Source of the DNA: Allochromatium humboldtianum
GTDB taxonomy: Bacteria > Pseudomonadota > Gammaproteobacteria > Chromatiales > Chromatiaceae
NCBI RefSeq assembly: GCF_013385175.1
Contig: NZ_JABZEO010000002.1
Location: 186,001-250,000, forward strand
Length of the DNA stretch: 64,000 nt
Direction: 5' to 3'
The stretch's first letter is position 1; every line of letters begins with the position of its first letter. The translations under genes were made by a program, and so were the position numbers. Below, in pieces: positions 7,070-16,161 of the stretch. Under the pieces are notes generated by a model. That model saw nothing but the letters and a program-made list of their open reading frames with translations, was not told where the DNA came from and did not search any database.

Positions 7070-9133
7070 ATGAAACTCGTCTCGCTCCGGGTTCGTCATT
7101 ATCGTCTCCATCGCGAACGACAGATCGCGTTCGATCCCTCGCTGACCCTGATCGGCGGACCGAACGAGACCGGCAAGAGCACGCTGGTCGAAGCGGCGCA
7201 TCGTGCGCTCTTCCTGAGTCATCGCCGCACCGGTAAAGAGCTTGAAGCCATGCGTTCGCAATCCGGCAGGGAGCCGCCGGAGATCGAACTCGTCTTCGAG
7301 CAGCGTGGTCGCCCGTACCGGCTGCTGAAACGCTTCAGTGGGTCGCGCGGTCATGCCGAGCTGATGCGCCTGGATACGGCCGAGCGCTGGCAGAGTGCCG
7401 AGGCCGAGCTGGCCTTGGCCGCCGTGTTGGGCTATGCCGCGCCGGTGTCGTCCAATCAGGCCCAGTCACAGTGGGCGCATCTCTGGATCTGGCAGGGGGC
7501 GGCGGGCGTCGATCCGACCGGGCAGATCGAGCGCGAACAGGCCACCTTGCTCGAGCGGCTGCAAGCCCAGGGCGGAACGGCCGTCATGCAGTCGGCGCTG
7601 GATGCGCGCTTGGCTGATCGGTTTCTCACCGCCGTCGAGCAGACCTTCACCGCGACGGGCAAACCGCGAGCCGGCTCTTCTTTGAAGCAGACCGAGACAG
7701 CGCTGCAATCGGCCACTCAGCGACTCGCGACCTGTCAGGCGCGCACCGAGGCACTGACAACGGCCAGACGCGATCATGCGCAGGCGCTGCAACGACGCGC
7801 GGAAGCGGCTGAGGCCATCCCCCGACTCGAAGCCCGGATCACGGAACTCAGGTCGCAGCTGGACGAGGCGCAGCGTCTGGCCCAGCAAGGCTCAGAACTC
7901 AAACGCTCCCTCGACGAGACCACCAAGCGCTATGAAGAACTGGTCACGGCGGATGCCAAGCTTCGCGCTTTGACTGAGACCGCACAGGAACCCGACGCCC
8001 AGACTCGACCTCATGCCGCATCGGATGTGCCGCCGACCGAAGCGGACCCCAATACGTCCCGAGACTCTGCCGTCGTCGAATCGGAAACACTGGCCCTCCA
8101 AACGAATGCCACGGTCCTCGAATGGATTTCCGGCTCGGGTCCGGTCACGCTCGACGGCGAGCCGTTGCAGCCCGGCACGACCCGCCTCATCACCGCGACG
8201 AGCGAGCTACGGATCGGTGACAACCATTTCCGCCTCCGGTCGCAAACCGTTCAGGAGGCCGATGAGAGTACGCATCGCACGCCCGAGCCGACCGACAGCA
8301 TCGAGGACAGTGCCATTCAAGCAGCTCGCTTGGCCGCCGCCGCACTTCAGACCCTGCTCGAACTCCACGGCGATGAGACTCAACGTCAAACCCAGATCGC
8401 CGAAGCCTTGAGTCAGAAAAGCAGTCTGGAGCAGGAGGTACGCGATCTCGATGAACGTCTGGTCGCTCTGCAACCTGACCGCCTTACCGCTGAACTCGTT
8501 AGCCATCAAAGTTCACTGACGACTCAGCAAGACGCCCTGGATGAAGCCAAACAGCGCATCGCCGCTACGCTGGCACTACTTCAGCGCGACGGCGCCACCG
8601 ATCCCTACGCCGACGAGCTCGAAGCGCAAGCCGATCTGGAACGCGCGGAAGAGGCCCACAGGATTCAACTGCGCCGCGCCAAGGCCATGCAGCATCTGGC
8701 CGACCTCTTCCGCGAGGAGCAGCAGCGGCTCTCGGAGCGCTTCACCGAACCGCTGATCGGGAAGATCGGCGACTATCTGGAGTGTCTGTTCGGTCCCGAG
8801 GGCCGCGCCGCTCTGAAGCTCCAGGACGGCGCTTTCCAGGGACTCGCACTCATCCGGCCAGCCGGTCCATTCGCCTTCGAGGTGCTCAGCGGGGGCGCCC
8901 GCGAGCAGCTCGGTGCCGCCGTGCGACTGGCCATCGCCGAGGTGCTGGCGGAGAATCATGGCGGCAGCCTGCCGCTCGTCTTCGACGACGCCTTCGCCAA
9001 CAGCGATCCCGAGCGCATCCAGTCGCTGCACCGGATGCTGGAACTCGCCGCCCGTCGCGGCTTGCAGATCATCATCCTCACCTGCAACCCGGCTGATTAT
9101 TCGAGCCTGGCGGCTCGAACCATCCTGCTCTGA
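7070..9133 (+). CDS. SbcC/YhaN-like AAA/SMC-type ATPase
   Basis: A 687-residue ATPase partner of the upstream nuclease. The Walker A motif is GGPNETGKST at about residue 30, the ABC-type signature lies in the VLSGGAREQL region near 605, and Walker B is LPLVFDDAF near 640. The middle is coiled coil, interrupted near residues 340-400 by a compact beta-rich stretch (VTLDGEPLQPGTTRLI, LRIGDNHFRLRS). No CxxC zinc hook is present, so it is closer to YhaN than to SbcC/Rad50. It is shorter than typical SbcC (about 1000 residues). The pair probably processes DNA ends or hairpins in the cytoplasm. Confidence 0.8.
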   Translation: MKLVSLRVRHYRLHRERQIAFDPSLTLIGGPNETGKSTLVEAAHRALFLSHRRTGKELEAMRSQSGREPPEIELVFEQRGRPYRLLKRFSGSRGHAELMRLDTAERWQSAEAELALAAVLGYAAPVSSNQAQSQWAHLWIWQGAAGVDPTGQIEREQATLLERLQAQGGTAVMQSALDARLADRFLTAVEQTFTATGKPRAGSSLKQTETALQSATQRLATCQARTEALTTARRDHAQALQRRAEAAEAIPRLEARITELRSQLDEAQRLAQQGSELKRSLDETTKRYEELVTADAKLRALTETAQEPDAQTRPHAASDVPPTEADPNTSRDSAVVESETLALQTNATVLEWISGSGPVTLDGEPLQPGTTRLITATSELRIGDNHFRLRSQTVQEADESTHRTPEPTDSIEDSAIQAARLAAAALQTLLELHGDETQRQTQIAEALSQKSSLEQEVRDLDERLVALQPDRLTAELVSHQSSLTTQQDALDEAKQRIAATLALLQRDGATDPYADELEAQADLERAEEAHRIQLRRAKAMQHLADLFREEQQRLSERFTEPLIGKIGDYLECLFGPEGRAALKLQDGAFQGLALIRPAGPFAFEVLSGGAREQLGAAVRLAIAEVLAENHGGSLPLVFDDAFANSDPERIQSLHRMLELAARRGLQIIILTCNPADYSSLAARTILL

Positions 9134-9219
9134 AACTGAGGCTGAACGACGTCCCACGCCACGTGCGACTCAATTGCGCTTTACTTGTCAGACACGGATT
9201 CTCGAACGAGGCACTGCCG

Positions 9220-10524
9220 ATGTGGATCAAACGTCTGCCGCTGTTCATCCTGATACTGTCGCTCTGGCCGGTCGGACTGGCCGCCGCGCCTGAGTCGCGT
9301 TCAAAGTCCGATATGCCGCCCCAAACCGTGACAGGCATCGAGGGCGAGCCGCGCGTCACGCTACAACTCTTCTGGTCGCGCAACTGTCCGCACTGTCGCT
9401 CGGCGCTGACCTTCATCGAGACCCTGCGTGATCGTGAACCCTGGCTCGATATCCAGACCTTCGAGATGACCCAGGATCGCGCCAATCTCCAGCGCTATGT
9501 CGAGCAGGCCCGCGCGCTCGGTGAAGAGGCGACGGCCGTACCGGCCTTCTTCGTCTGCGGGCGGATGCTGACCGGATTCGACAACGCGGAGGGCATGGGC
9601 GCGCAGCTATTGGGGCTGGCGCGTTTCTGTCGGCAGATGGGTGGAGCCACGGCGGCTCAGAGCGGGCAGGGCGCGTCCATCCTGGAGAACGCCACCGCGA
9701 TCGACCTGCCATGGCTGGGCCGGGTCGAGGCCAGCCGGCTGTCTCTGCCGGTGCTCACCCTGGTGCTCGCCTCGCTCGACGCCTTCAATCCCTGTGCCTT
9801 CTTCGTGCTGCTGTTTTTGCTGAGCCTGATGGTCCATGCCCGAGGACGCGGACGCATGCTGCTGGTCGGCGCGACCTTCGTCGTCTTCTCCGGGCTGGTC
9901 TATTTCCTGTTCATGGCCGCCTGGCTCAACCTGTTCCTGGTCGTCGGCGGGGCGGCCGTGGTGACGACCGTCGCCGGTCTGATCGCACTCCTGATCGGCG
10001 GACTGAACATCAAGGACTACTTTCTGTTCAAGCAGGGTCCGACCCTGTCGATCCCGGATCAGGCCAAGCCCGGACTCTTCGCCCGGATGCGCGGACTGAT
10101 CGCCGCCGATCGTCTCGGGACGCTCCTGCTCGGCACGGCCACCCTGGCGCTGGCGGCCAACAGCTATGAGTTGCTCTGCACCGCCGGTTTTCCGATGGTC
10201 TTCACACGCACCCTGACGCTCCAGCAACTCCCGTCCGCGACCTATTACGGCTATCTGGCGCTCTACAACCTGATCTATGTCCTGCCGCTGCTGGCCATCG
10301 TGCTGCTGTTCACCTTCACGCTTGGGGCGCGCAAGCTGAGCGAGCGACAGGGCCGCGTCCTCAAGCTGCTCTCGGGGGTCATGATGCTGAGTCTGGGATT
10401 GGTCATGCTGCTGGCGCCCGATCTGCTCAGCGTCCACTGGGTCGGGATCGGGCTGCTGATCGTCGCGCTGCTGGCGACCTGGCTCATCGCGCGTCTGACC
10501 CGTCCCGGGAGGAATCCGGCATGA
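9220..10524 (+). CDS. Thioredoxin-like / DsbD-CcdA-like membrane fusion
   Basis: A 434-residue membrane protein. It has an N-terminal signal segment (residues 1-23), a periplasmic thioredoxin/glutaredoxin-like domain with CPHC near residue 57 (FWSRNCPHC), and from about 170 a DsbD/CcdA-like membrane domain with several helices. The membrane part keeps two cysteine motifs, FNPCAFF and ELLCTAGFP, equivalent to the cysteine pair that passes electrons across the membrane in DsbD. The order (thioredoxin before the membrane domain) is unlike DsbD, whose thioredoxin domain is C-terminal. The ATG at 9220 was chosen for its GAGG site and signal peptide. The C-terminus overlaps the convergent EAL/GGDEF gene by 41 bases. 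Confidence 0.75.
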   Translation: MWIKRLPLFILILSLWPVGLAAAPESRSKSDMPPQTVTGIEGEPRVTLQLFWSRNCPHCRSALTFIETLRDREPWLDIQTFEMTQDRANLQRYVEQARALGEEATAVPAFFVCGRMLTGFDNAEGMGAQLLGLARFCRQMGGATAAQSGQGASILENATAIDLPWLGRVEASRLSLPVLTLVLASLDAFNPCAFFVLLFLLSLMVHARGRGRMLLVGATFVVFSGLVYFLFMAAWLNLFLVVGGAAVVTTVAGLIALLIGGLNIKDYFLFKQGPTLSIPDQAKPGLFARMRGLIAADRLGTLLLGTATLALAANSYELLCTAGFPMVFTRTLTLQQLPSATYYGYLALYNLIYVLPLLAIVLLFTFTLGARKLSERQGRVLKLLSGVMMLSLGLVMLLAPDLLSVHWVGIGLLIVALLATWLIARLTRPGRNPA

Positions 10525-12313
10525 CGTGCGCCGAACCGTTCGGCTCGCGCTGGAGCGCCAGCCCGGAAGGACTCTGTTTGGCCGCATGCTTGAGCTGGGC
10601 GATGGTGCGTCCGAGCTCGTCGCCGTCGCTGTAGTCGTCGCCCGGACGAATCTCCAGGAGCGCCAGACTACAGCGCATCAGCGGCATCTCCCGGAGCTGA
10701 CCATAGCGGTCCCTGGCCTGGAGATGACCGCGCCGGCGATCTTCGGGGTCATAGAGGCTCTGGACGTCGACCCGGAATTTTTCCAGCAGCCATTCGAGCC
10801 GCTCCAGCACCCTGGTCAGCGGCGCGTCCTGAATGCCCGCGAAGAAGTCGTCCCCGCCGACATGCCCGACGAACCAGCCGTGCTGTTCCAGCTCGGCGCG
10901 CAACAGATCGGCGAAGAGCTGGATGGCGCGATCCCCACGCCGGAAGCCGTAGTAGTCGTTGAACGCCTTGAAGTTGTCGAAGTCGATGTAGGCCAGATGC
11001 CAGGCGTGATCGCGCTCGCTGATCGCCCGCGAGACATAGCGATGGATGGGGTTGTTGCCGGGGAGCTTGGTCAGAGGGTTCTGATCGCGTGCCACGGCCA
11101 GATTCTTCTGCTCGACGAGCTTGAGCAGCGAGGTCGCGGAGATGAACCCCTGATAGCGTCCATCGCGGGTGATGAGGATGCCGGCCGTGTCTGAGGCCGC
11201 CGAATAGGCTTCCAGCAGACGATCGATGGGATCATGGATATCGACCAGCGGGCAGGGCTGGACGAAGTCGCACACCTGGCGCGCAAAGGCGCGATTGACG
11301 ATGAGGTCGCGCCCATAGGCTGAATAGATGAAGTCCTTGATGTCGGATTCGTGCACCAGTCCGAGCGGCCGCTCGGCGTCGTCGAGTACCGGGACGATGT
11401 GATGCTGCTTGTCGCGGCGCAGCGCCTCGAACAACCGCGCGATACCCTCGCTGACGCGGATCGGCGGGATGGACTCCAGGAAGGATTCGATCAGCCCCAG
11501 ATCGCCGGGCAGTTCGCGCTGGTTGCGTTGATGGATCTCGGCGACCAGGGTGTAATCGGGGAGTAGGGCGCCCGGATCGCGCTGGGGCCGGGCGATCAGA
11601 TGGCCCTGAGCCAGATCGCAGCCGATTTCGCGGCAGGTCAGAAGCTCGCCCTCGGTCTCGATTCCCTTGGCGATGACCTGGACGTTGAGCTGATGGGCCA
11701 GTTGCACTGTGTTGGCGACGATCGAGCGCTTGCGGTGATCCGTGTCGATCCCCTGGACGAGGACGCGATCGAGCTTGATGTGGTCGGGCGGGTACTCATA
11801 GAGTCGGCGCAGTCCGGAGTGCCCGTCGCCGAAGTCGTCGATGGCGACGTGGAGTCGGTGCTGGCGATAGCCGGCGATCATGGCGCCGAGTTCGGGATGG
11901 AGGCTGTGATCGACGCGCCTGGAGAGTTCGAGACAGAGATTGTCGGGTCTCAAGCCGGGCGGCACGAGCCATTCGAGCGTACATCGTCCATGATCGGTGT
12001 CGACCAGATGCGGGTCCAGATTGAAGAACAGCCGGTAGCGCGGCGCGTTCGGCAACGCCGCGAAGCGGCTGACCGCCAGGGCGCCGAGCATCGCGTCCAG
12101 CGCGGCCGAGAGGTTCAGGGTCCGGGCCTGATCGAGCAGGGCATGGACGGTCGCGAATCCCAGCCGATCCCAGCCGCGCAGCAGCGCCTCATAACCGAAG
12201 ACGCTGCCGGTGTGGATGTTGACGATGGGTTGCAGGGCATAGGTCAGGGTGTCGCGAGCCTGGATCATGAACTCGTTTGCCTGATCGCGCTTCGATGTGG
12301 ATTGTGCGTGCAT
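10484..12313 (-). CDS. EAL-CBS-GGDEF cyclic-di-GMP turnover protein
   Basis: About 609 residues from the ATG at 12313; the frame stays open to 12349. The order is an EAL domain (about 20-265), a tandem CBS pair (about 290-420) and a GGDEF domain (about 430-590). The EAL motif is YEALLRG, and FNLDP, ELSRR, IDDFGDGHSG and IKLDR keep the metal and catalytic residues, so phosphodiesterase activity is plausible. The cyclase signature is GGDDF, an accepted variant, so synthase activity is possible. The CBS pair probably senses a nucleotide. No membrane segments are seen. The gene is convergent with the thioredoxin-DsbD-like gene. Confidence 0.9.
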   Translation of the reverse strand: MHAQSTSKRDQANEFMIQARDTLTYALQPIVNIHTGSVFGYEALLRGWDRLGFATVHALLDQARTLNLSAALDAMLGALAVSRFAALPNAPRYRLFFNLDPHLVDTDHGRCTLEWLVPPGLRPDNLCLELSRRVDHSLHPELGAMIAGYRQHRLHVAIDDFGDGHSGLRRLYEYPPDHIKLDRVLVQGIDTDHRKRSIVANTVQLAHQLNVQVIAKGIETEGELLTCREIGCDLAQGHLIARPQRDPGALLPDYTLVAEIHQRNQRELPGDLGLIESFLESIPPIRVSEGIARLFEALRRDKQHHIVPVLDDAERPLGLVHESDIKDFIYSAYGRDLIVNRAFARQVCDFVQPCPLVDIHDPIDRLLEAYSAASDTAGILITRDGRYQGFISATSLLKLVEQKNLAVARDQNPLTKLPGNNPIHRYVSRAISERDHAWHLAYIDFDNFKAFNDYYGFRRGDRAIQLFADLLRAELEQHGWFVGHVGGDDFFAGIQDAPLTRVLERLEWLLEKFRVDVQSLYDPEDRRRGHLQARDRYGQLREMPLMRCSLALLEIRPGDDYSDGDELGRTIAQLKHAAKQSPSGLALQREPNGSAHVMPDSSRDGSDAR

Positions 12314-12556
12314 GATGGTTTGCCGCTGTGATTCAGATGCCGGCCTCACCTGGGGCGAAGGCGGGCGCTGGCGCTGAATCCTCTGATGTGAGTCGATTCT
12401 GCTCCGACCAAGATGAGTAGACCAGAGCCTCGTGAAGGATTGATGACCATGTGTCCATCGTGTGAAAGCGTTCGCACGTGTTGAATTTTCCCCCCAGACC
12501 CTTTAGCTTGCCCGCGCTGGGGCGGTGTTGCCCCGAATCCTAGGGTTGTCCGTCCG

Positions 12557-13579
12557 ATGTCCAGTTCTACTGCAACGCCGGGGCGCGCCGAACAGCGTCC
12601 CCGGCTCTCGATCGTCATTCCGCTCTATCAGGAAATCGACAACGTCGAGCCGCTGCTGACGCGGGTACACGAGGGTCTGGCGGACTATCGCGGCGATTGG
12701 GAGCTGATCTGTGTCGACGACGGCAGCCGCGACGGTACGGCGGCGCGCCTACGGGTTCTGGCCGAGCGCCTTGGTTCCCATGTGCGCGTCATCCAGTTGC
12801 GACGCAACTTCGGCCAGACGGCGGCCATGCAGGCCGGACTCGACGCGGCGCGCGGCGAGCTGATCGCCACGCTCGACGGCGACTTGCAGAACGATCCGGC
12901 CGACATCCCTCAGATGGTCGACGAGCTGCTGGAACGCGATCTGGATCTGTTGCAGGGCTGGCGGCGCCAGCGTCAGGACGATCTGCTGCTGCGCAAGATC
13001 CCCTCGCGTCTGGCCAATGCGCTCATCGGGCGGGTGACGGGCGTGGCGCTGCATGACTATGGATGCAGTCTCAAGGTCTATCGTGCCGAGGTCATCCGCG
13101 AAGTGCGGCTGCTCGGCGAGATGCATCGCTTCATCCCGGTGTGGGTGGCGGCTGTGACCGCGCCCGAGCGCATCGGCGAGACCGAGGTCCGCCATCAGGC
13201 GCGCCAGTTCGGGGCGTCCAAGTACGGAATCTCGCGCACCTTCCGGGTGCTGCTCGATCTGCTGGCGGCCTTCTTCTTCCTGCGCTTCGGCGCGCGTCCG
13301 GGACATTTCTTCGGTTCGATCGGTCTGCTGTTCGGCGTGCTCGGCGGGCTGATGATGACGCACCTGCTGGTGGTCAAGTTCATCCTGGGCGAGCCGATCG
13401 GACAGCGGCCGCTACTGTTTACGGCGATCCTGTTTCTCGTCGTCTCGATCCAGTTCCTAACGACCGGCGTGCTCGCCGAGCTGATGACTCGGACCTTCTA
13501 TGCCGCCGGCGAGCATACCCATCATCGTATCCGCTGGGAGTCCGATCCCGAGGCGGCCGGTTGGAAGCCGCCGCGATAG
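12557..13579 (+). CDS. Family 2 polyprenyl-phosphate glycosyltransferase
   Basis: A 340-residue inner-membrane glycosyltransferase of the GtrB/ArnC/DPM1 type. The GT-A domain (about 17-240) shows SIVIPLYQE, CVDDGSRDGT, a DGDLQNDP metal-binding motif and LHDYGCSLKVYR. Two C-terminal transmembrane helices follow (about 265-290 and 300-330). Such enzymes load a sugar from a nucleotide donor onto undecaprenyl phosphate for envelope modification. The sugar is not deducible. The gene stands alone and converges with the hydrogenase operon 51 bases away. Confidence 0.88.
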   Translation: MSSSTATPGRAEQRPRLSIVIPLYQEIDNVEPLLTRVHEGLADYRGDWELICVDDGSRDGTAARLRVLAERLGSHVRVIQLRRNFGQTAAMQAGLDAARGELIATLDGDLQNDPADIPQMVDELLERDLDLLQGWRRQRQDDLLLRKIPSRLANALIGRVTGVALHDYGCSLKVYRAEVIREVRLLGEMHRFIPVWVAAVTAPERIGETEVRHQARQFGASKYGISRTFRVLLDLLAAFFFLRFGARPGHFFGSIGLLFGVLGGLMMTHLLVVKFILGEPIGQRPLLFTAILFLVVSIQFLTTGVLAELMTRTFYAAGEHTHHRIRWESDPEAAGWKPPR

Positions 13580-13630
13580 CGGGCGAATCCGTATCCCGGC
13601 GCGTCGGGATGCCGAATGCCGATGCGTCTC

Positions 13631-14020
13631 CTATCGTTCGATCGCCGGCGCAGCAACTTTCACGGTCGGCGCTTCGTGTTCCTGACGGAAGCTCAATACC
13701 TCCTTGGCGCGCATGGGCGGGCAGGGGAGGGGGCTGAGTGTGATACAGCCCTCGCGGCAGTCCTCGACACAGATGCCGCAGAGGATGCAGCGGCTGTGAT
13801 CGATGGCCCAAGTCTTGTCCTGCTTGTGGACCTGGATGGCCAGCGTCGGGCACTTGTGGGCGCAGATGGTGCAGAAGTTACAGTCGTCGATCCGAAACTC
13901 GATATGCCCGCGCGTGCGGGCATAGGGCGTGCGGCGCTCGACCGGATAGAGGCGCGTGGCCGGTTTGGCGAGCGCACTGCGCGTCACCAGGGCTGAGATG
14001 GGGCCTACTGACCAGGACAT
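13631..14020 (-). CDS. echF: Ech hydrogenase subunit F (2[4Fe-4S] ferredoxin)
   Basis: A 129-residue iron-sulfur protein at the 3' end of the hydrogenase operon. It has two cluster motifs: CNFCTICAHKCP at about residue 44 and CILCGICVEDC at about 75. It should pass electrons from a soluble carrier, probably ferredoxin, to the small subunit EchC. The ATG at 14018-14020 follows an AGAGGTGAT ribosome-binding site and lies 5 bases after echE. The C-terminal 30 residues after the second motif are uncommitted. Complex I NuoI and HycF/HyfH are homologues, but the gene order points to Ech. Confidence 0.88.
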   Translation of the reverse strand: MSWSVGPISALVTRSALAKPATRLYPVERRTPYARTRGHIEFRIDDCNFCTICAHKCPTLAIQVHKQDKTWAIDHSRCILCGICVEDCREGCITLSPLPCPPMRAKEVLSFRQEHEAPTVKVAAPAIER

Positions 14021-14025
14021 GCGGA

Positions 14026-15108
14026 TCACCTCTCGTTGCAGCTCACACAGGGGTCGATGGTCAGCACGATGACCGGCACGTCGGCCAGTTCGCAGCCCTT
14101 GAGCATGTGGATCAGTGGGGCGATGTTGGCGAAGGTCGGGGTGCGCACCCGGAAGCGGTCCAGGTTCTTCTTGCCGTCGGCGCTGATGTAGTAGCAGACC
14201 TCGCCGCGCGGCTGTTCGAGCCGGAACATCGCCTCGCCCTTGGGCCGTTTGCCCTTGACCGAGATCTCGACCTCGCCGGCCGGCATCCGGTCGAGGCACT
14301 GGGTGATGAGATCGAACGACTGATCGACCTCGCGCACCCGCACCAGACAGCGTGCATAGCAGTCGCCGTCCTGCTCGACGATCGGCTCCCAGTCCAGCTC
14401 GCCATAGGCGGCATAGCCGAGGCGGCGCGTGTCGTGCACCACGCCGCTGGCGCGCAGCACCGGACCCACGGCGCCGAGCGCGTGCGCATCCGCCGCGCTC
14501 AGAAGTCCGACCCCGACGGTGCGCTGTCTGACTGTCGGATCGTCGCGGAAGATGGTCGCGATCTCGTCGAAGGCGGCGCGGATCTCACCGATCCGCCGCC
14601 GCACGTCGCGCAAGGTCTCGTCGTCGACGTCCTTGCGAATCCCGCCGACCTTGCACACGCCGAAGATGACGCGCCCGCCGGTGGTCTCCTCAATGATGTC
14701 GACCATCATCTCGCGGATGCGCCAACTGTGCTGGAACAGGCTCTCATAGCCGAGGGCGTCGGCGGCCAGACCCAGCCACAGCACATGGCTCTGGATACGC
14801 GAGATCTCGGCCCAGACCGTGCGGAGATAAGCCGCGCGCGGCGGGATCTCCACGCCCATCAGTTGCTCGATGCCCTGGCAGTAGCCCTGACCGTGGATGA
14901 AGCTACAGATGCCGCAGATGCGCTCGGCGACATTGGCCATCTCGACGAAGTCGTAGCGCTCGGCGAGCAGTTCGAGACCGCGATGCACATAGCCGATCGA
15001 GGGCAGGGCGCGCACGACGCGCTCGTCGTCGAGTTCCAGATCCAGATGGATCGGTTCGGGCAGCACCGGATGCTGGGGGCCGAAGGGGACGATGGTGGTG
15101 TTGGACAT
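14026..15108 (-). CDS. echE: Ech-type group 4 [NiFe] hydrogenase large subunit
   Basis: A 360-residue catalytic subunit homologous to NuoD. Both nickel-binding motifs are intact: RICGICSFIHG (Cys 65 and 68) and DPCVSCNER (Cys 354 and 357). This separates it from complex I, which has lost them. The protein ends directly at that Arg, so there is no C-terminal peptide to cleave, unlike most [NiFe] hydrogenases. It should reduce protons or oxidise H2 while coupled to ion movement by EchA and EchB. It is followed 3 bases after echD in a tight operon. No maturation (hyp) genes lie in the window. Confidence 0.92.
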   Translation of the reverse strand: MSNTTIVPFGPQHPVLPEPIHLDLELDDERVVRALPSIGYVHRGLELLAERYDFVEMANVAERICGICSFIHGQGYCQGIEQLMGVEIPPRAAYLRTVWAEISRIQSHVLWLGLAADALGYESLFQHSWRIREMMVDIIEETTGGRVIFGVCKVGGIRKDVDDETLRDVRRRIGEIRAAFDEIATIFRDDPTVRQRTVGVGLLSAADAHALGAVGPVLRASGVVHDTRRLGYAAYGELDWEPIVEQDGDCYARCLVRVREVDQSFDLITQCLDRMPAGEVEISVKGKRPKGEAMFRLEQPRGEVCYYISADGKKNLDRFRVRTPTFANIAPLIHMLKGCELADVPVIVLTIDPCVSCNER

Positions 15109-15111
15109 GGC

Positions 15112-15522
15112 TCAGCTCTCCGGGGCGGACTTGGACTTGGCCGCCGGCTTCGCGGACTCCTTCTTGATCGTCACCTCGCCCGAGAAGGGGAGCTTGGTCT
15201 TGGTGCGCAGGAAGTTGCCGCCATAGTCGACCGTCAGTCCCGGAAAACTCAGGCCGAACAGATCCTTCAGTTCGTTCTCGTAGGTGAAGGCGGCTGGGAA
15301 GATGGCGCTCAGGCTCGGCAGTTCGGGCAGCGGGTCGCGCGGGAGTTGGACCCGGTAGTGGGTGCAACGGTAGTCCTGCTCATAGCTGATCAGGATCTCG
15401 AAGTGATCGGCGCGCGCGGTGCCGGTCATCTGCACCAGCCGGAAGCCGTCGCGCTGATGCTGCTCGGCGGTCGGCACCCATTGATCGGGTGTCAGCTCAT
15501 TGAATGGTTCGCCCAGGCTCAT
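15112..15522 (-). CDS. echD: Ech hydrogenase subunit D (NuoC-like)
   Basis: A 136-residue protein of the complex I 30-kDa family. The signature is FTYENELKDLFGLSF near residues 78-92, and the N-terminal part (FEILISYEQDY) fits the family's alpha/beta fold. It has no cofactor and holds the large and small subunits together. The Ala/Lys-rich tail (SAKPAAKSKSAPES) is probably disordered. Its ATG overlaps the stop of echC by 4 bases on the minus strand. Confidence 0.85.
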   Translation of the reverse strand: MSLGEPFNELTPDQWVPTAEQHQRDGFRLVQMTGTARADHFEILISYEQDYRCTHYRVQLPRDPLPELPSLSAIFPAAFTYENELKDLFGLSFPGLTVDYGGNFLRTKTKLPFSGEVTIKKESAKPAAKSKSAPES

Positions 15523-15983
15523 CGCGCTTCAAGCTCCTGACTGACGATCTTACGTTGACGTTTACGCGCTTTGGCACGCTGTTCCAGGATGTCGAGCGCC
15601 TGGACGATGCCGTCGATGATACTCTCGGGACGTGCCGCGCAGCCGGGGACATAGACATCGACCGGAAGCACCTGATCGATACCGCCATAGACGTTGTAGG
15701 CGTCGCGGAAGATGCCGCCGCTCAGGGCGCAGGCGCCGATGGCGACCACGACCTTGGGGTCGGGCATCTGGGCGTAGAGGTTCTCGACCACCTTGCGCGA
15801 TTCCTCGTTGACCGAGCCGGTCACGAGGAAGATATCGGCATGTTTGGGATTGCCGGTGTTGACGATGCCGAAGCGTTCGACGTCATAGGTCGGCGTCAGA
15901 CAGGCCAGCAGCTCGATGTCGCAGCCATTGCAGCTCGTGGCCGCGTAATGGAGCACCCAGGGGGATTTCTTCAGGAAGCTCAT
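15519..15983 (-). CDS. echC: Ech hydrogenase small subunit C (NuoB-like)
   Basis: A 154-residue small subunit carrying the proximal [4Fe-4S] cluster. The four ligands are visible: SCNGCD (Cys 18 and 21), GAC (Cys 85) and VPGCAARPE (Cys 115). It passes electrons between EchF and the NiFe site of EchE. The last 25 residues are basic and helical. On the minus strand it is the first gene after the BrnT/BrnA insertion, so its transcription needs either read-through from echB or a promoter in 15984-16160, where I could not assign one firmly. Confidence 0.9.
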   Translation of the reverse strand: MSFLKKSPWVLHYAATSCNGCDIELLACLTPTYDVERFGIVNTGNPKHADIFLVTGSVNEESRKVVENLYAQMPDPKVVVAIGACALSGGIFRDAYNVYGGIDQVLPVDVYVPGCAARPESIIDGIVQALDILEQRAKARKRQRKIVSQELEAR

Positions 15984-16143
15984 GGATTCCGGCTCTTGGG
16001 CTGAGTCACAGGGACTGAGAGGCGAGCGTACTCTTGGCTGCCTTCACCGTCACGCTCGGTATCGTGTGAGTGTAGATCATGGTCAGAAGGCGTCCTCACC
16101 TCAGCGATGTGCCAAGGGCATCAAGCGGCCTTGCCTTCTGGTA

Positions 16144-16161
16144 TTAGTGTATATACATTAA
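16144..16161 (+). promoter_or_regulatory. Near-perfect palindrome at the brnT start
   Basis: TTAGTGTATATACATTAA is symmetric except for one mismatched pair, and ends at the first candidate ATG of brnT (16161). Its AT-rich centre could also serve as a -10 region. BrnA-type antitoxins repress their own promoter, so this is the probable operator. Confidence 0.5.

Noticed and set aside
13590-13615. Short hairpin between the glycosyltransferase and echF
   Set aside because: A 6-bp stem without a T run on either side is too weak to call a terminator.
14107-15540. 477-codon plus-strand frame
   Set aside because: Antisense to echE and echD, whose catalytic motifs are clear on the minus strand.
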